The translations under genes and the position numbers were made by a program. Below the pieces are notes generated by a model that searched no databases, was not told the DNA's origin, and saw only the letters and a list, made by a program, of their open reading frames with translations. A stretch of DNA of 50,798 nt from Brasilonema sp. CT11. GTDB taxonomy: Bacteria; Cyanobacteriota; Cyanobacteriia; Cyanobacteriales; Nostocaceae. The stretch spans positions 1-50,798 of the forward strand of contig NZ_JABXYX010000032.1 of NCBI RefSeq assembly GCF_017982655.1. The letters are read 5' to 3'. Positions 8,301-16,617 of the stretch are shown here, one piece after another. Numbering within the stretch: position 1 is the stretch's first letter; the number at the start of each line of letters is the position of its first letter.

Positions 8301-9731
8301 TCAGACGGTATCGACTGATTCAAACTCGAACTTAATTTCCTTCCACAGTTCGCAAGCAGCAGCCAGTTCAGGAGACCACTTAGCAGCTTCGCGGATAACG
8401 TCGTTACCTTCACGAGCCAAGTTGCGACCTTCGTTACGAGCTTGGATACAAGCTTCCAGGGCAACGCGGTTAGCGGCTGCACCAGGAGCATTACCCCAAG
8501 GGTGACCAAGGGTACCACCACCAAATTGCAGTACGGAGTCATCACCGAAGATTTCTACCAGTGCAGGCATATGCCAAATGTGGATACCACCTGAAGCAAC
8601 TGCCATTACACCAGGCATAGAAGCCCAGTCTTGGGTGAAGTAGATACCGCGCTCTCTGTCTTGCTCAACATAGTTTTCACGCAGTAGATCGACGAAGCCC
8701 ATTGTGATTGCGCGATCGCCTTCCAATTTACCAACAACAGTTCCGGTGTGGATGTGGTCACCACCAGACATCCGCAGAGTCTTAGCCAAAACGCGGAAGT
8801 GGATACCGTGGTTCTTTTGACGGTCGATAACGGCGTGCATCGCGCGGTGGATGTGCAACAACAAACCGTTATCACGACACCAGCGAGCCAATGTGGTGTT
8901 AGCGGTGAAGCCTGCTGTTAGGTAGTCGTGCATGATGATGGGCATTTTGAGTTCTTTGGCGTACTCTGCCCGCTTCAGCATTTCTTCGCACGTAGGAGCG
9001 GTCACGTTCAAGTAGTGACCTTTGATTTCACCTGTTTCCGCTTGTGCTTTGTGGATAGCGTCAGCAACAAATAAGAAGCGATCGCGCCACCGTTGGAATG
9101 GTGCGGAGTTGATGTTTTCGTCGTCTTTGGTGAAGTCCAAACCACCACGCAAGCACTCATAAACTGCGCGTCCGTAGTTCTTAGCAGATAAACCCAACTT
9201 GGGCTTAATCGTACAACCCAACAGAGGACGACCGTACTTGTTCAGTTTGTCGCGCTCAACTTGAATACCATGTGGAGGTCCTTGGAACGTCTTGAGGTAA
9301 GCAACAGGTATCCGCAAGTCTTCCAGACGCAGCGCTTTCAGGGCTTTGAAACCGAACACGTTTCCTACAATCGAGGTCAACATGTTGGTTACAGAGCCTT
9401 CTTCAAACAGATCCAACGGATAGGCAACGTAAGCAATGAATTGGTTACCTTCGCCAGGAACTGGTTCGATGTCGTAACAACGACCTTTGTAGCGATCTAA
9501 GTCGGTGAGCAAGTCTGTCCATACGGTTGTCCAGGTACCGGTGGAAGACTCAGCAGCCACAGCAGCGCCTGCTTCTTCAGGTGGAACTCCAGGCTGGGGT
9601 GTTACGCGGAATGCCGCCAAAATATCTGTATCTTTTGGAGTGTAGTCTGGGGTGTAATACGTTAGTCTGTAATCTTTTACCCCAGCTTGGTAGCCTGATT
9701 TCGTCTGAGTCCTGGTTTGCGCGTAAGACAT
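8301..9731 (-). CDS. rbcL: RuBisCO large subunit (form IB)
   Basis: From ATG at 9731 the protein is 476 residues and starts [20 protein letters not shown], the normal cyanobacterial opening. Catalytic features are intact: [11 protein letters not shown], the carbamylated lysine in [10 protein letters not shown] (about Lys202), MHDYLTAGF, the HIHRAMHAV helix and SGGDHIHTG. It carboxylates ribulose-1,5-bisphosphate in the Calvin cycle. The frame extends 7 codons further up to 9752, but AAGGGAA just before 9731 supports the shorter form. It is the first gene of the operon. rbcX follows about 97 bases downstream. Confidence 0.98.
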   Translation of the reverse strand: MSYAQTRTQTKSGYQAGVKDYRLTYYTPDYTPKDTDILAAFRVTPQPGVPPEEAGAAVAAESSTGTWTTVWTDLLTDLDRYKGRCYDIEPVPGEGNQFIAYVAYPLDLFEEGSVTNMLTSIVGNVFGFKALKALRLEDLRIPVAYLKTFQGPPHGIQVERDKLNKYGRPLLGCTIKPKLGLSAKNYGRAVYECLRGGLDFTKDDENINSAPFQRWRDRFLFVADAIHKAQAETGEIKGHYLNVTAPTCEEMLKRAEYAKELKMPIIMHDYLTAGFTANTTLARWCRDNGLLLHIHRAMHAVIDRQKNHGIHFRVLAKTLRMSGGDHIHTGTVVGKLEGDRAITMGFVDLLRENYVEQDRERGIYFTQDWASMPGVMAVASGGIHIWHMPALVEIFGDDSVLQFGGGTLGHPWGNAPGAAANRVALEACIQARNEGRNLAREGNDVIREAAKWSPELAAACELWKEIKFEFESVDTV

Positions 9732-10196
9732 AATTCCCTTCCAAGAAGTCACTCTTTTTACTTACAAATTGCGTCACGTGCTGCTTTCCTCACTTCAAAC
9801 TTATCCCTTGTCATTGAGGGATAGGTAGAAAACATTTTGTGTTATGGGTTGCTTGTTGCAGTCAATTGTGGTTTGCCTGCAATTCTTGACAAAACATCCA
9901 AAATGTGTTCTTTGAAAGACAAAGGTGACACGTTGCGTAATTTGTAGCTCGTTTCACAATATATCAAGAATGTCATAAGTTATTCTTTGAATATTTTTAA
10001 GTTTTATATTTAAATTTGTTATTAAATAATATTTTAAACATTTTGTTAAGAATGCTTTACAAAATGGCTGTCATGTAATAATTTTTTCTTTCGTTGGAAG
10101 CGTAAGAATGTAGAGTATAAAAAGTACGGAACATTTCACTACACCACTCCATACCCGGTATCCAACCTGAACAAACAAGCATGGTGCTCAAATCGT
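9732..10196. promoter_or_regulatory. rbcL leader and promoter region
   Basis: This 465-base AT-rich stretch lies between divergent rbcL and the GNAT gene and holds both promoters. A small hairpin (TATCCCT at 9802-9808 pairs with AGGGATA at 9817-9823) sits in what should be the rbcL 5' leader. I could not identify a convincing NtcA or RbcR site by eye. No open frame of note occurs. Confidence 0.5.
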
Positions 10197-10724
10197 ATGC
10201 AAATTCCTCAACTTGAAACCCAACGTCTTATCCTACGTGGATTTCGTGAGAAAGATCTTGATGCTTATACCGAGATGTGCAGTGACCCTGAAGTTATGCG
10301 CTACATTGGACAAGGGAAACCTTTATCCCGTTGGGAGTCTTGGCGAAATATGGCAATGATACTTGGTCATTGGCAACTACGGGGATATGGTATGTGGGCT
10401 GTTGAGGAACGTTCCACCAGTGAAATGATTGGGCGGATGGGTTGCTGGAAACCTGAAGGCTGGATCGGTTTTGAAATTGGTTGGACTTTGCGGCGAAAGT
10501 ATTGGGGACGTGGTTTTGCAACGGAAGCAGCAAGGGCAGCGATGGATTATGCTTTTGGTGAGTTACAACAATCCCATGTGATTAGTTTAATTCGTCCAGA
10601 GAATGCTGCTTCAATAAGAGTTGCCCAGAGATTAGGAGAAAAATTGGAAGGAAAGACAGAAATTTTGGGAAGTGAGGCGGTTATTTACGGTATTGGTCGA
10701 GAAGATTGGTTAGCAAGGAAGTAG
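10197..10724 (+). CDS. GNAT N-acetyltransferase, RimJ/RimL type
   Basis: The 175-residue protein has the RimJ/RimL-like GNAT pattern. It opens with LETQRLILRGFREKDLDAY, has GYGMWAVEER and IGRMGCW in the central strands, and the acetyl-CoA loop RKYWGRGFATEAARAAM, then HVISLIRPENAASIRVAQRLG. Such enzymes transfer acetyl from acetyl-CoA to an amine, often a protein N-terminus or a small molecule; the acceptor is not predictable. The gene is monocistronic and divergent from rbcL. A heptamer-type repeat (GTTAACAGTTAAGAGTCAAC) follows its stop. Confidence 0.9.
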   Translation: MQIPQLETQRLILRGFREKDLDAYTEMCSDPEVMRYIGQGKPLSRWESWRNMAMILGHWQLRGYGMWAVEERSTSEMIGRMGCWKPEGWIGFEIGWTLRRKYWGRGFATEAARAAMDYAFGELQQSHVISLIRPENAASIRVAQRLGEKLEGKTEILGSEAVIYGIGREDWLARK

Positions 10725-10792
10725 TTGACAGTTAACAGTTAAGAGTCAACAGTCAACAATTAAAATAGAATATTTTTTTATTTGGAAATCCC

Positions 10793-11338
10793 TTATTCTC
10801 TACGAATTCCTAAATGTTCTCTCACATCAATGTAAGGTCTTTTATTTCTACCATTTGCAGACGCCGCAGATCCTGAGCGCCAATCAAACAGATTGGTTAA
10901 CGCTCGTTCAGGATTTTCATTGGGTTTAAGGGTCAATATCAAATCTTCACACTGTCCATTTAATCGGTTAGCGGTGCAAATCACATTTTGTCCGTTCATT
11001 TGACCTGTTGTAACAAACCTCAACTGTTTGTTACGGCGGTAGGTTTCCAAACGTTGGCTCACTTCTTGACAACGTGTCAGTGGATCGTAGCCTGCGTTTC
11101 TGAAGTAATTGGAAGTCCAGCGAATCCAAGGTTCAGTAGCACCTCTACCATTTTGGTACACTGTCATCGGTTTTCTGGTTTCGGTGTCACAATAAAATCC
11201 TCGCCCACTTTGAGCTTGAGTGGGTTGACTCATACTTGCAGTTGCACCAAAGGCAACAACACCTGCGACCAAACTAACTAGTATTTGTTTGATATTCATC
11301 ACTAAATCTTTTGAGGTTGATTGTATAATTTTGCTCAT
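10793..11338 (-). CDS. Secreted COP23-domain protein
   Basis: The 181-residue protein has a signal peptide (ILVSLVAGVVAFGATASM, cleavage near TQAQS) followed by a COP23-type domain, seen as FYCDTETRKPMTVYQ, WIRWTSNYF, RCQEVSQRLETYRR, RFVTTGQMNGQNVIC and CEDLILTLKPNENP. COP23 was described as a circadian-oscillating membrane protein of cyanobacteria; its function is unknown. Two starts are possible: 11338, preceded by AAGGGA, and 11299 (MNIKQILV), which gives a more standard signal peptide. I keep the longer frame because of the better ribosome binding site. A second, truncated COP23-like gene lies at 12.8 kb. Confidence 0.83.
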   Translation of the reverse strand: MSKIIQSTSKDLVMNIKQILVSLVAGVVAFGATASMSQPTQAQSGRGFYCDTETRKPMTVYQNGRGATEPWIRWTSNYFRNAGYDPLTRCQEVSQRLETYRRNKQLRFVTTGQMNGQNVICTANRLNGQCEDLILTLKPNENPERALTNLFDWRSGSAASANGRNKRPYIDVREHLGIRRE

Positions 11339-11879
11339 TTTTTTCCCTTGTAAGCATAACGTGTCATCTATGACCGCTATGATAGCCGCTACACAAAACA
11401 GTCTTTGCCACTTTCACCCCCGACCATTGCCACGGCATCAACCGCTACAGCCCCCTATAGTTAGCATTCACCAACACACTCGGTACTTTTCATTTGGCAT
11501 TTCCTTTGATTTATAAGTAGTTAGACTGTTAAAATCATTTCTTGGTTCACAACCGTGAGTGGACTAGCTACAAAAACTCCTCGCGCCCACTTCGATGTGA
11601 CTACGTCTCAACCTTGTACGCTGCACGAAGCGAAGCGAAATTTTCATAGCCGTGGGAGTGTTAGCGTGTGGTTCTACAATAGTCAGACGATCACAAAAAT
11701 TTCCGATTTCTATCTCACTTGTGCATAAGTTGATTTTGTTTGCACTTAAATAGTAAATAAGTCTGAATTGCGATCACTACTTACAACGCTATATTCTAAA
11801 AAAGTTGGGACATCTGTTGGTTTTGGCAATGGATGAAGTGGATAATGACATTTCACGTTTAATTAGGTTGAGCTATTTA
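11339..11879. other. Spacer without recognisable features
   Basis: About 540 bases separate two minus-strand genes. Frames of up to 75 codons exist, but they show no signal peptide, domain or supported start. A CACGAAGCGAAGCGAAAT-type repeat is present near 11,625. I see no RNA gene or strong hairpin. Confidence 0.5.
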
Positions 11880-12767
11880 TTAAATGTTCTTATAAAAATC
11901 TTTGTATAAATTCTGTAATTCTTCTTGCAAGGAAAGAGGTTGGTAACCTAAATCAAAAGCTTTGGTACTGTCCAAAGAAACATCAGATGGTCTTGGTGCT
12001 GACATTTTTACGTCTTGCTGTAGGCATGCTTTTAGTTGATTGGCAGGAATTTGAAAAATCTCTACTAATAAACGGCCAAAATCATAGCGTGAAATTCTTT
12101 CTTTTCCTCCTAAGTGAATGTACCCGTTAACTTTTTCTAATGCCAATAACAACCCTTTTGCAGCAGTTTTGCCACTGACGGGTGTTCTAAATTCATCTGT
12201 AAATAAATTTAATTCTTTGCCTTCTTGAAGAGTTTTGAGAAAAGATTGAAGAAAGCTTGTTGCTGTCGGTGTTGCCATCCCAAACATTAATGGCATACGA
12301 CAAATTGCAGTCATAGGATAATGTTCTAGCATACCTTCCTCAGCCATGACTTTTTGCTCACCATAAATATTCACAGGACATACAGGATCAGTTTCACGAT
12401 AAGGAGCGTTTAAACCATCAAAAACCAAATCTGTTGATGTAAAAGCGCAAGGAATAGAATCATCGGCACAAAGTCCAGCAATATTACAGGATGCTGTGAC
12501 ATTGATTGCATATGATTCCTCTACATGAGTTTGACAAAAATTTGGTTGAGATAGTGCAGCGGTGTGGATGACGGCTGTTGGTTGAAAGTCAGTAAATATT
12601 TGTTTCAGTTCTTGAAAATCTGTCAAATCAACTTTCAGCATTTTGATGCCTGGAATTTCTAAAGAATGAGAAAAGTAAGTTCCATAGACTGAGTATTCTT
12701 GTTTTGCAATCTGGCAAAGATGATATCCTAAAAAACCACTAGCACCAGTAATTAATAGTTTTTTCAT
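11880..12767 (-). CDS. NAD(P)-dependent extended SDR, RmlD-like sugar nucleotide reductase
   Basis: The 295-residue protein opens MKKLLITGASGFLGYHLCQ, with the glycine-rich nucleotide-binding motif at residues 8-14. It has the extended-SDR active site YGEQK with an upstream Ser/Thr (FTSTDLVFDG) and the RmlD-type C-terminal SRYDFGRLLVEIF. This matches the dTDP-4-dehydrorhamnose-reductase-like group of SDRs. No rml neighbours are present, so the substrate is uncertain. The start has no strong Shine-Dalgarno but is the conserved one. The gene is divergent from the small COP23-like gene at 12.8 kb. Confidence 0.88.
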   Translation of the reverse strand: MKKLLITGASGFLGYHLCQIAKQEYSVYGTYFSHSLEIPGIKMLKVDLTDFQELKQIFTDFQPTAVIHTAALSQPNFCQTHVEESYAINVTASCNIAGLCADDSIPCAFTSTDLVFDGLNAPYRETDPVCPVNIYGEQKVMAEEGMLEHYPMTAICRMPLMFGMATPTATSFLQSFLKTLQEGKELNLFTDEFRTPVSGKTAAKGLLLALEKVNGYIHLGGKERISRYDFGRLLVEIFQIPANQLKACLQQDVKMSAPRPSDVSLDSTKAFDLGYQPLSLQEELQNLYKDFYKNI

Positions 12768-12844
12768 ATTTAAAATGTATAGTCTAACGCAGTTCAGCTA
12801 TGTTAAAAATATCACGGCAGTGTGTCCATTTGAGAGCAAAGTCG

Positions 12845-13219
12845 ATGTCTAAAAAAAGACATATATTTGAAATAAGTAATTTGACTGTAGGCATTATTGG
12901 TGCTGCGGCGGGTGTCGCTGGTTTAGTCTTAGCTTACGGTGTTGCTATTGGCTGGACTCCAGGTATATTCGGCTTCGGCTCAAAAGACCGCTTTTCTTGC
13001 GCCTTGCAACCCGACACACAAAACGGCGGTGAGGTGTGGATGGTAATGTATCGTAATGATCAGGGGACGAAGCCCTGGCCCAAGAGGATCAACAGCTTTG
13101 GTGATGGCTGGAATACTCAGAAGCGGTGCGATACTATCGCCCAACGCTTGGAAAGCTTTCGCCAAGATGGTTTAATTGGATTTAGTCATCGCTCTGACCC
13201 CAAAACACCTGGCAGCTGA
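12845..13219 (+). CDS. Membrane-anchored COP23-like protein, C-terminally short
   Basis: From ATG 12845 the protein is 124 residues: MSKKRHIFEISNLTVGIIGA, one membrane segment (VGIIGAAAGVAGLVLAYGVA), then FSCALQPDTQNGGEVWMVMY and RCDTIAQRLESFRQDGLIGF. The latter matches the first half of the COP23 domain. The usual second half (a VICA-type Cys strand and LLVTLK) is absent: the frame stops at SDPKTPGS. It may be a truncated gene or a short variant. The open frame reaches back to 12800, but those codons overlap the divergent promoter and have no support. Confidence 0.6.
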   Translation: MSKKRHIFEISNLTVGIIGAAAGVAGLVLAYGVAIGWTPGIFGFGSKDRFSCALQPDTQNGGEVWMVMYRNDQGTKPWPKRINSFGDGWNTQKRCDTIAQRLESFRQDGLIGFSHRSDPKTPGS

Positions 13220-13282
13220 GGATCTCAAAGCTGGATCAAATAGTAGTAAATAACATACAGTGTGAAATGAGTATTAAACAAA

Positions 13283-13432
13283 TTATTGTAGAAAAGCTGA
13301 GAACTTTTCATGATAGACGCTGGTGACTCCAGACTGCACTTGGTAAGTTGAAGTTTCTGCCTGTACGGGTGCAACTGATACAAAAGCTGCTATGGTGCCC
13401 GCAAGAATTGCCTGAACCTGGGGAAAACGCAT
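13283..13432 (-). pseudogene. Orphan signal-peptide fragment of a secreted protein
   Basis: Minus strand, ATG at 13432, 49 codons: MRFPQVQAILAGTIAAFVSV, then APVQAETSTYQVQSGVTSVY and a short unrelated end. It has a textbook signal peptide (cleavage after VQA) and the start of a mature domain. The TYxVQSGVTSV string resembles the N-terminus of longer cyanobacterial secreted proteins as I remember them. The sequence then ends abruptly, so I regard it as a 5' remnant whose body has been deleted. Confidence 0.55.
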
Positions 13433-13489
13433 AGATAATTTTCAATTAAAGTATAATATAAAACAAAACGTTACTCGTACACCTTGGCG

Positions 13490-14179
13490 ATGGGAGGATG
13501 TCAATTGACAAATTTAAATCGAGGGAATGACCAGAAATCGGAGTTCGTGCGTAGTTGTTTGTTTACACTATACTTTTCAGTGATGGTTACAATTGCAGTT
13601 GCTCCATCTGTCCGTGCTGGATTATTTAATAGTCCTGTTGATCAATTGCCTGTCTCAGAACGGGTAAAATTGAGGAATGGTCAGGTTTTAGTCACTGGAG
13701 AGAAAGGAAAATACACCGCTATTATTTTGGTGACAGGTTCGCCAGATATTGCTTGGGAAGTGCTGACTGATTATGATCATTTTTCTAAATTTTTGCCTAA
13801 TACTGTGTCGGGTAAAGTGATTACGGTGAATGGCAATCAAAAAGTGGTGGAACAGGTAGATACGCGTCAGGTATTCTTAATGAATGTTCAATCACGCATC
13901 CGTTCAGCTACTACTGAAACTCCAAAAAGCCGCATAGATTTCCGTCAAATTGATGGAGATTTGCAAAGCTTGGAAGGATACTGGAAAATTGAACCTGTAG
14001 CTCCCTATTCTGGTGCAAAGGCGAATCAAGTTTTAATTACCCAGGTGGTGGAAGCTCAACCAAAATCGGGAACCCCAAAGAAAATCTTCTACAGTCTTTT
14101 TAAAAATTCACTGGGTGAGATTATGATTGCGATTAGGAAAGAAGTCGATAGGCGAACTCCTAATCGCAAAACCTTATAG
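13490..14179 (+). CDS. SRPBCC (START/polyketide-cyclase-like) family protein with signal peptide
   Basis: The protein has an N-terminal hydrophobic segment (CLFTLYFSVMVTIAVAPSV, cleavage near VRA) and an SRPBCC lipid-binding-type domain: TGSPDIAWEVLTDYDHFSKF, VVEQVDTRQVFLMNVQSR, LEGYWKIEPV and VLITQVVEAQP. The family binds hydrophobic ligands in a helix-grip fold; this one probably acts in the periplasm or thylakoid lumen. Start is uncertain. ATG 13490 is used here, but GGGAGG at 13492-13497 is ideally spaced for a TTG start at 13505, giving MTNLNRGNDQK. Frames further upstream use TTG 13484. It stands alone and its ligand is unknown. Confidence 0.85.
   Translation: MGGCQLTNLNRGNDQKSEFVRSCLFTLYFSVMVTIAVAPSVRAGLFNSPVDQLPVSERVKLRNGQVLVTGEKGKYTAIILVTGSPDIAWEVLTDYDHFSKFLPNTVSGKVITVNGNQKVVEQVDTRQVFLMNVQSRIRSATTETPKSRIDFRQIDGDLQSLEGYWKIEPVAPYSGAKANQVLITQVVEAQPKSGTPKKIFYSLFKNSLGEIMIAIRKEVDRRTPNRKTL
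13492..13507 (+). promoter_or_regulatory. Shine-Dalgarno pointing to a TTG start for the SRPBCC gene
   Basis: GGGAGG at 13492-13497 is followed after 7 bases by TTG at 13505-13507 in frame with the SRPBCC protein. The spacing is ideal, while the ATG at 13490 has no purine-rich sequence before it. This favours initiation at TTG. Confidence 0.6.
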
Positions 14180-14442
14180 AACCCATTTGGTATCTTTACA
14201 TTCTCCGGTATAATAATCCAAGGTATTAGCTATCAAATACAAACTTACTCAAATCGTGCGAACACTGTGCACATCTGTTTGTGGAAGTTGCTTGGCACCT
14301 TCAATAACTTGAGTTGATTAAGAGGTTGCACCAAAAAGCGATCGCCCTGTCTTGTGACGTGCAGCTATTGCTTAACCCCACCCTCTGGCAGATACTATAA
14401 AGCAGCGGTTGAACTCAAGCGTCCTGGTGCGATAATATAATC

Positions 14443-15795
14443 ATGCCGATAGAATCCAACTCCAACTCATCCGAGTCTCGGATACCAGAACCTGTTCTTG
14501 AAGACAACTTACAACCAGATGATTTCGAGGACGTAGGTGAAAATGGCTTTGTACCAGATGAACTCGCTACTCAACAAGCCCTTTCCGCAGTTTCTGCTCT
14601 CCAATCTCCGCGCAATACAGCAGTTCTTCAACAAGCACGTTCCTTCCTGCAAGGACGTACTCAACCTCTAACAGTGAAACCTAGGGCATTGTTGTTTATC
14701 TTTGTGGCGATCGCCATCACCTTTCTCGGAATTGCCATTAATAACTGGTTGATTGGTATGTCGGGAACACTGCTAGCTTTGCTGATCTCATTAGCTGTGC
14801 TGTTACCAGCAGTCATAAATGGAGTACGAAATTGGTTTTCGGCTCAAGAACGGGCGCTGTTTATTGCTTTTTTAGGACTTGTAGCAAGTCTGATTGGCTT
14901 TGTGAAGTTTAGCGGGTTGGGCGATCGCATCTTAGCTGTTGGACGCCGAATCAACTGGGAAGCCTCTGGAACACTGGCGGAATGGTTTGGCGCTTTGGGA
15001 CAAATTCTCATCGCCATTATTGCGGTGTATGTTGCTTGGCGACAGTACGTTATTTCCAAAGACTTGACGATTCAGCAAAACCTGCTCACTGTTCAACAAA
15101 ATATTATTACTCAGCAACAGACAATTGATTCTTATTTCCAAGGTGTTTCTGATTTAGTATTGGATGAAGAAGGATTGTTAGAAGATTGGCCCCAAGAGAG
15201 GATGATTGCTGAAGGACGCACAGCAGCAATTTTGAGTAGTGTGGATGGTAGTGGTAAAGCGAAAATTCTCCGTTTTCTTTCGCGTTCCAAATTGCTGACA
15301 CCTTTGAAGCGCGATCGCCACCTTGGTCGAGCTATTCTCGATGGTAATGGTGGTTATGCAGAAGATCGAAAGGCGGGTTTGCGTGTCATTGATTTAGGCG
15401 TGATGCTTGCTGGGGCTGATCTTGGTGGTACTGATTTGCGTTGGACTGATCTTTCGGAAGCAAATCTTGTCCGCGCTGATCTGACTGGTTGTGACTTAGT
15501 AAAAGCCAACCTCTCCCGGACTATATTATATGAAGAAAAACTTGATGGTGCAGATTTGAACGGAATTCGCTTGTTTTATGGTTTAGCTGAAACCGCCTCA
15601 CCCCGCAGCCGCACTGAACCGCCCGATTATCAAACTGGCGAACACACAGGGGCTGTTGTAGAAGATGTTAATTTCACTGATGTCCAGCGAATGTCTGAGG
15701 CTGCGCGTTACTATTGCTGCGCTTGGGGAGGCGAAAAAACCAGAGGTACTATCCCTGGTGGTTGCGAAGGAATTCCGAATAAGTTGGGGAGATGA
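14443..15795 (+). CDS. Membrane protein with pentapeptide repeats
   Basis: The 450-residue protein has an acidic N-terminal tail, three or four membrane segments between residues 80 and 200 (ALLFIFVAIAITFLGIAI; LLALLISLAVLLPAVI; LFIAFLGLVASLIGFV; ILIAIIAVYVAW), a Gln-rich coiled coil (DLTIQQNLLTVQQNIITQQQ), and then a conserved cytoplasmic part ending in pentapeptide repeats (AGADLGGTDLRWTDLSEANL, RADLTGCDLVKANL). Pentapeptide repeats form a right-handed beta-helix used for protein contacts. The design is common in cyanobacteria, but its role is unknown. There is no operon partner. The start ATG follows a weak site. Confidence 0.85.
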   Translation: MPIESNSNSSESRIPEPVLEDNLQPDDFEDVGENGFVPDELATQQALSAVSALQSPRNTAVLQQARSFLQGRTQPLTVKPRALLFIFVAIAITFLGIAINNWLIGMSGTLLALLISLAVLLPAVINGVRNWFSAQERALFIAFLGLVASLIGFVKFSGLGDRILAVGRRINWEASGTLAEWFGALGQILIAIIAVYVAWRQYVISKDLTIQQNLLTVQQNIITQQQTIDSYFQGVSDLVLDEEGLLEDWPQERMIAEGRTAAILSSVDGSGKAKILRFLSRSKLLTPLKRDRHLGRAILDGNGGYAEDRKAGLRVIDLGVMLAGADLGGTDLRWTDLSEANLVRADLTGCDLVKANLSRTILYEEKLDGADLNGIRLFYGLAETASPRSRTEPPDYQTGEHTGAVVEDVNFTDVQRMSEAARYYCCAWGGEKTRGTIPGGCEGIPNKLGR

Positions 15796-16081
15796 GAGGT
15801 TGAGTCTATGTTGGGTTTCTCTGGGATAGCCAACCTACTTGCTCTCTGTGACATACTCCCACACTGACTGCAAGCAGTGAGCGTGTGGGCTTCTGAGCGA
15901 CTCCCGGTATCCGGTCGGACATTGACTGAGCTTTATTTTAAGTCCACGGGATGCCCCTTTAGTCATGGTACTAAAGTTAGGCTTCATCACAAGAACCTCC
16001 AACGACCATTGCCATAGATTTCTATATTAGGGCGATCGCCACTGTCACCTTTATTTTAAATATACAATCACGATATACTTA

Positions 16082-16419
16082 GAGGCTGTTTGAAAAGTGA
16101 TTCGCTGTAATTTGAAGCACTTATCGATCCCCCCTACCCCCCTTCAAAAGGGAGGAAAGAGTTCTTAAAATCCCCCTTAAAAAGCAGGGCTGTTTCATTC
16201 GTTAAGGAGGGAAGATTTGTCAATATCAAAACGCGATGATTTTTGGGACAGAAGTTATAGAAAACCTATATTTTTTACAAAAAAAATTACAGCGAGCGCT
16301 AACATTAAACCTTGACATGATGAGCCTTTGAGGGAATGAAACAGCCCTGCCTTAAAAAGGGGGATTTAGGGGGATCTAAAACGTTTTGCTACCAACTACA
16401 GGACTTTTAAAACATCCTC
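16082..16419. mobile_element. IS5-related miniature element with TTA target duplication
   Basis: GAGGCTGTTTGAAAAGT at 16082-16098 and ACTTTTAAAACATCCTC at 16403-16419 are inverted repeats matching at 15 of 17 positions. TTA flanks both sides (16079-16081 and 16420-16422), which fits the 3-bp TNA-type target duplication of the IS1031/IS5 group. The interior has no transposase. The end ACTTCTCAGACATCCTC next to the IS5-type transposase remnant at 40,021-40,037 matches the right end at 14 of 17 positions, so a related transposase may have moved it. Confidence 0.72.
16184..16350. mobile_element. 167-bp miniature element nested in the larger one, CTTAAAAA target duplication
   Basis: GCAGGGCTGTTTCATTC at 16184-16200 and GAATGAAACAGCCCTGC at 16334-16350 are exact 17-bp inverted repeats. 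The 8 bases CTTAAAAA lie directly outside each end, a clean target duplication. Removing the element and one copy restores a continuous CCCCCTTAAAAAGGGGGAT palindrome. It has no coding capacity. The right-hand 41 bases recur at 32,947-32,987. Confidence 0.88.
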
Positions 16420-16536
16420 TTAGAAATTCTTGGTGATATTTCCCTAACACCTATTAAAGAATATCTTGGTGATAACTATAGCTTTGATGAAATTCGTTTG
16501 GTAAGAGGAAAATGGCGACGGGAAAGTAAACAATGA
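16411..16536 (+). pseudogene. C-terminal remnant of an unknown gene beside the element
   Basis: One frame reads LEILGDISLTPIKEYLGDNY, then SFDEIRLVRGKWRRESKQ and stop. It looks like real coding sequence, but I do not recognise the family. The same frame is open on the other side of the 16082-16419 element if that element and one TTA copy are removed, so the insertion may have broken this gene. The remainder upstream is short and ends at a stop near 16,033. Confidence 0.4.
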
Positions 16537-16617
16537 TAACAATACTTAACAAGTACAGACGGCTAACTGACTTCCAGATGTAAGATAGTCTTCTTGTGCA
16601 AAATATGACAAAAGACC

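Larger units (their letters stand above)
15796..16617. other. Spacer holding nested miniature elements and a gene remnant
   Basis: The stretch contains a 338-bp inverted-repeat element (16082-16419) with a second, 167-bp element nested in it, and a short coding remnant at 16411-16536. The part before 16080 includes a HIP1-type octamer and a GTGTGGG / CCCACAC palindrome near 15,860-15,890 that could act as a terminator for the pentapeptide gene. Confidence 0.65.
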
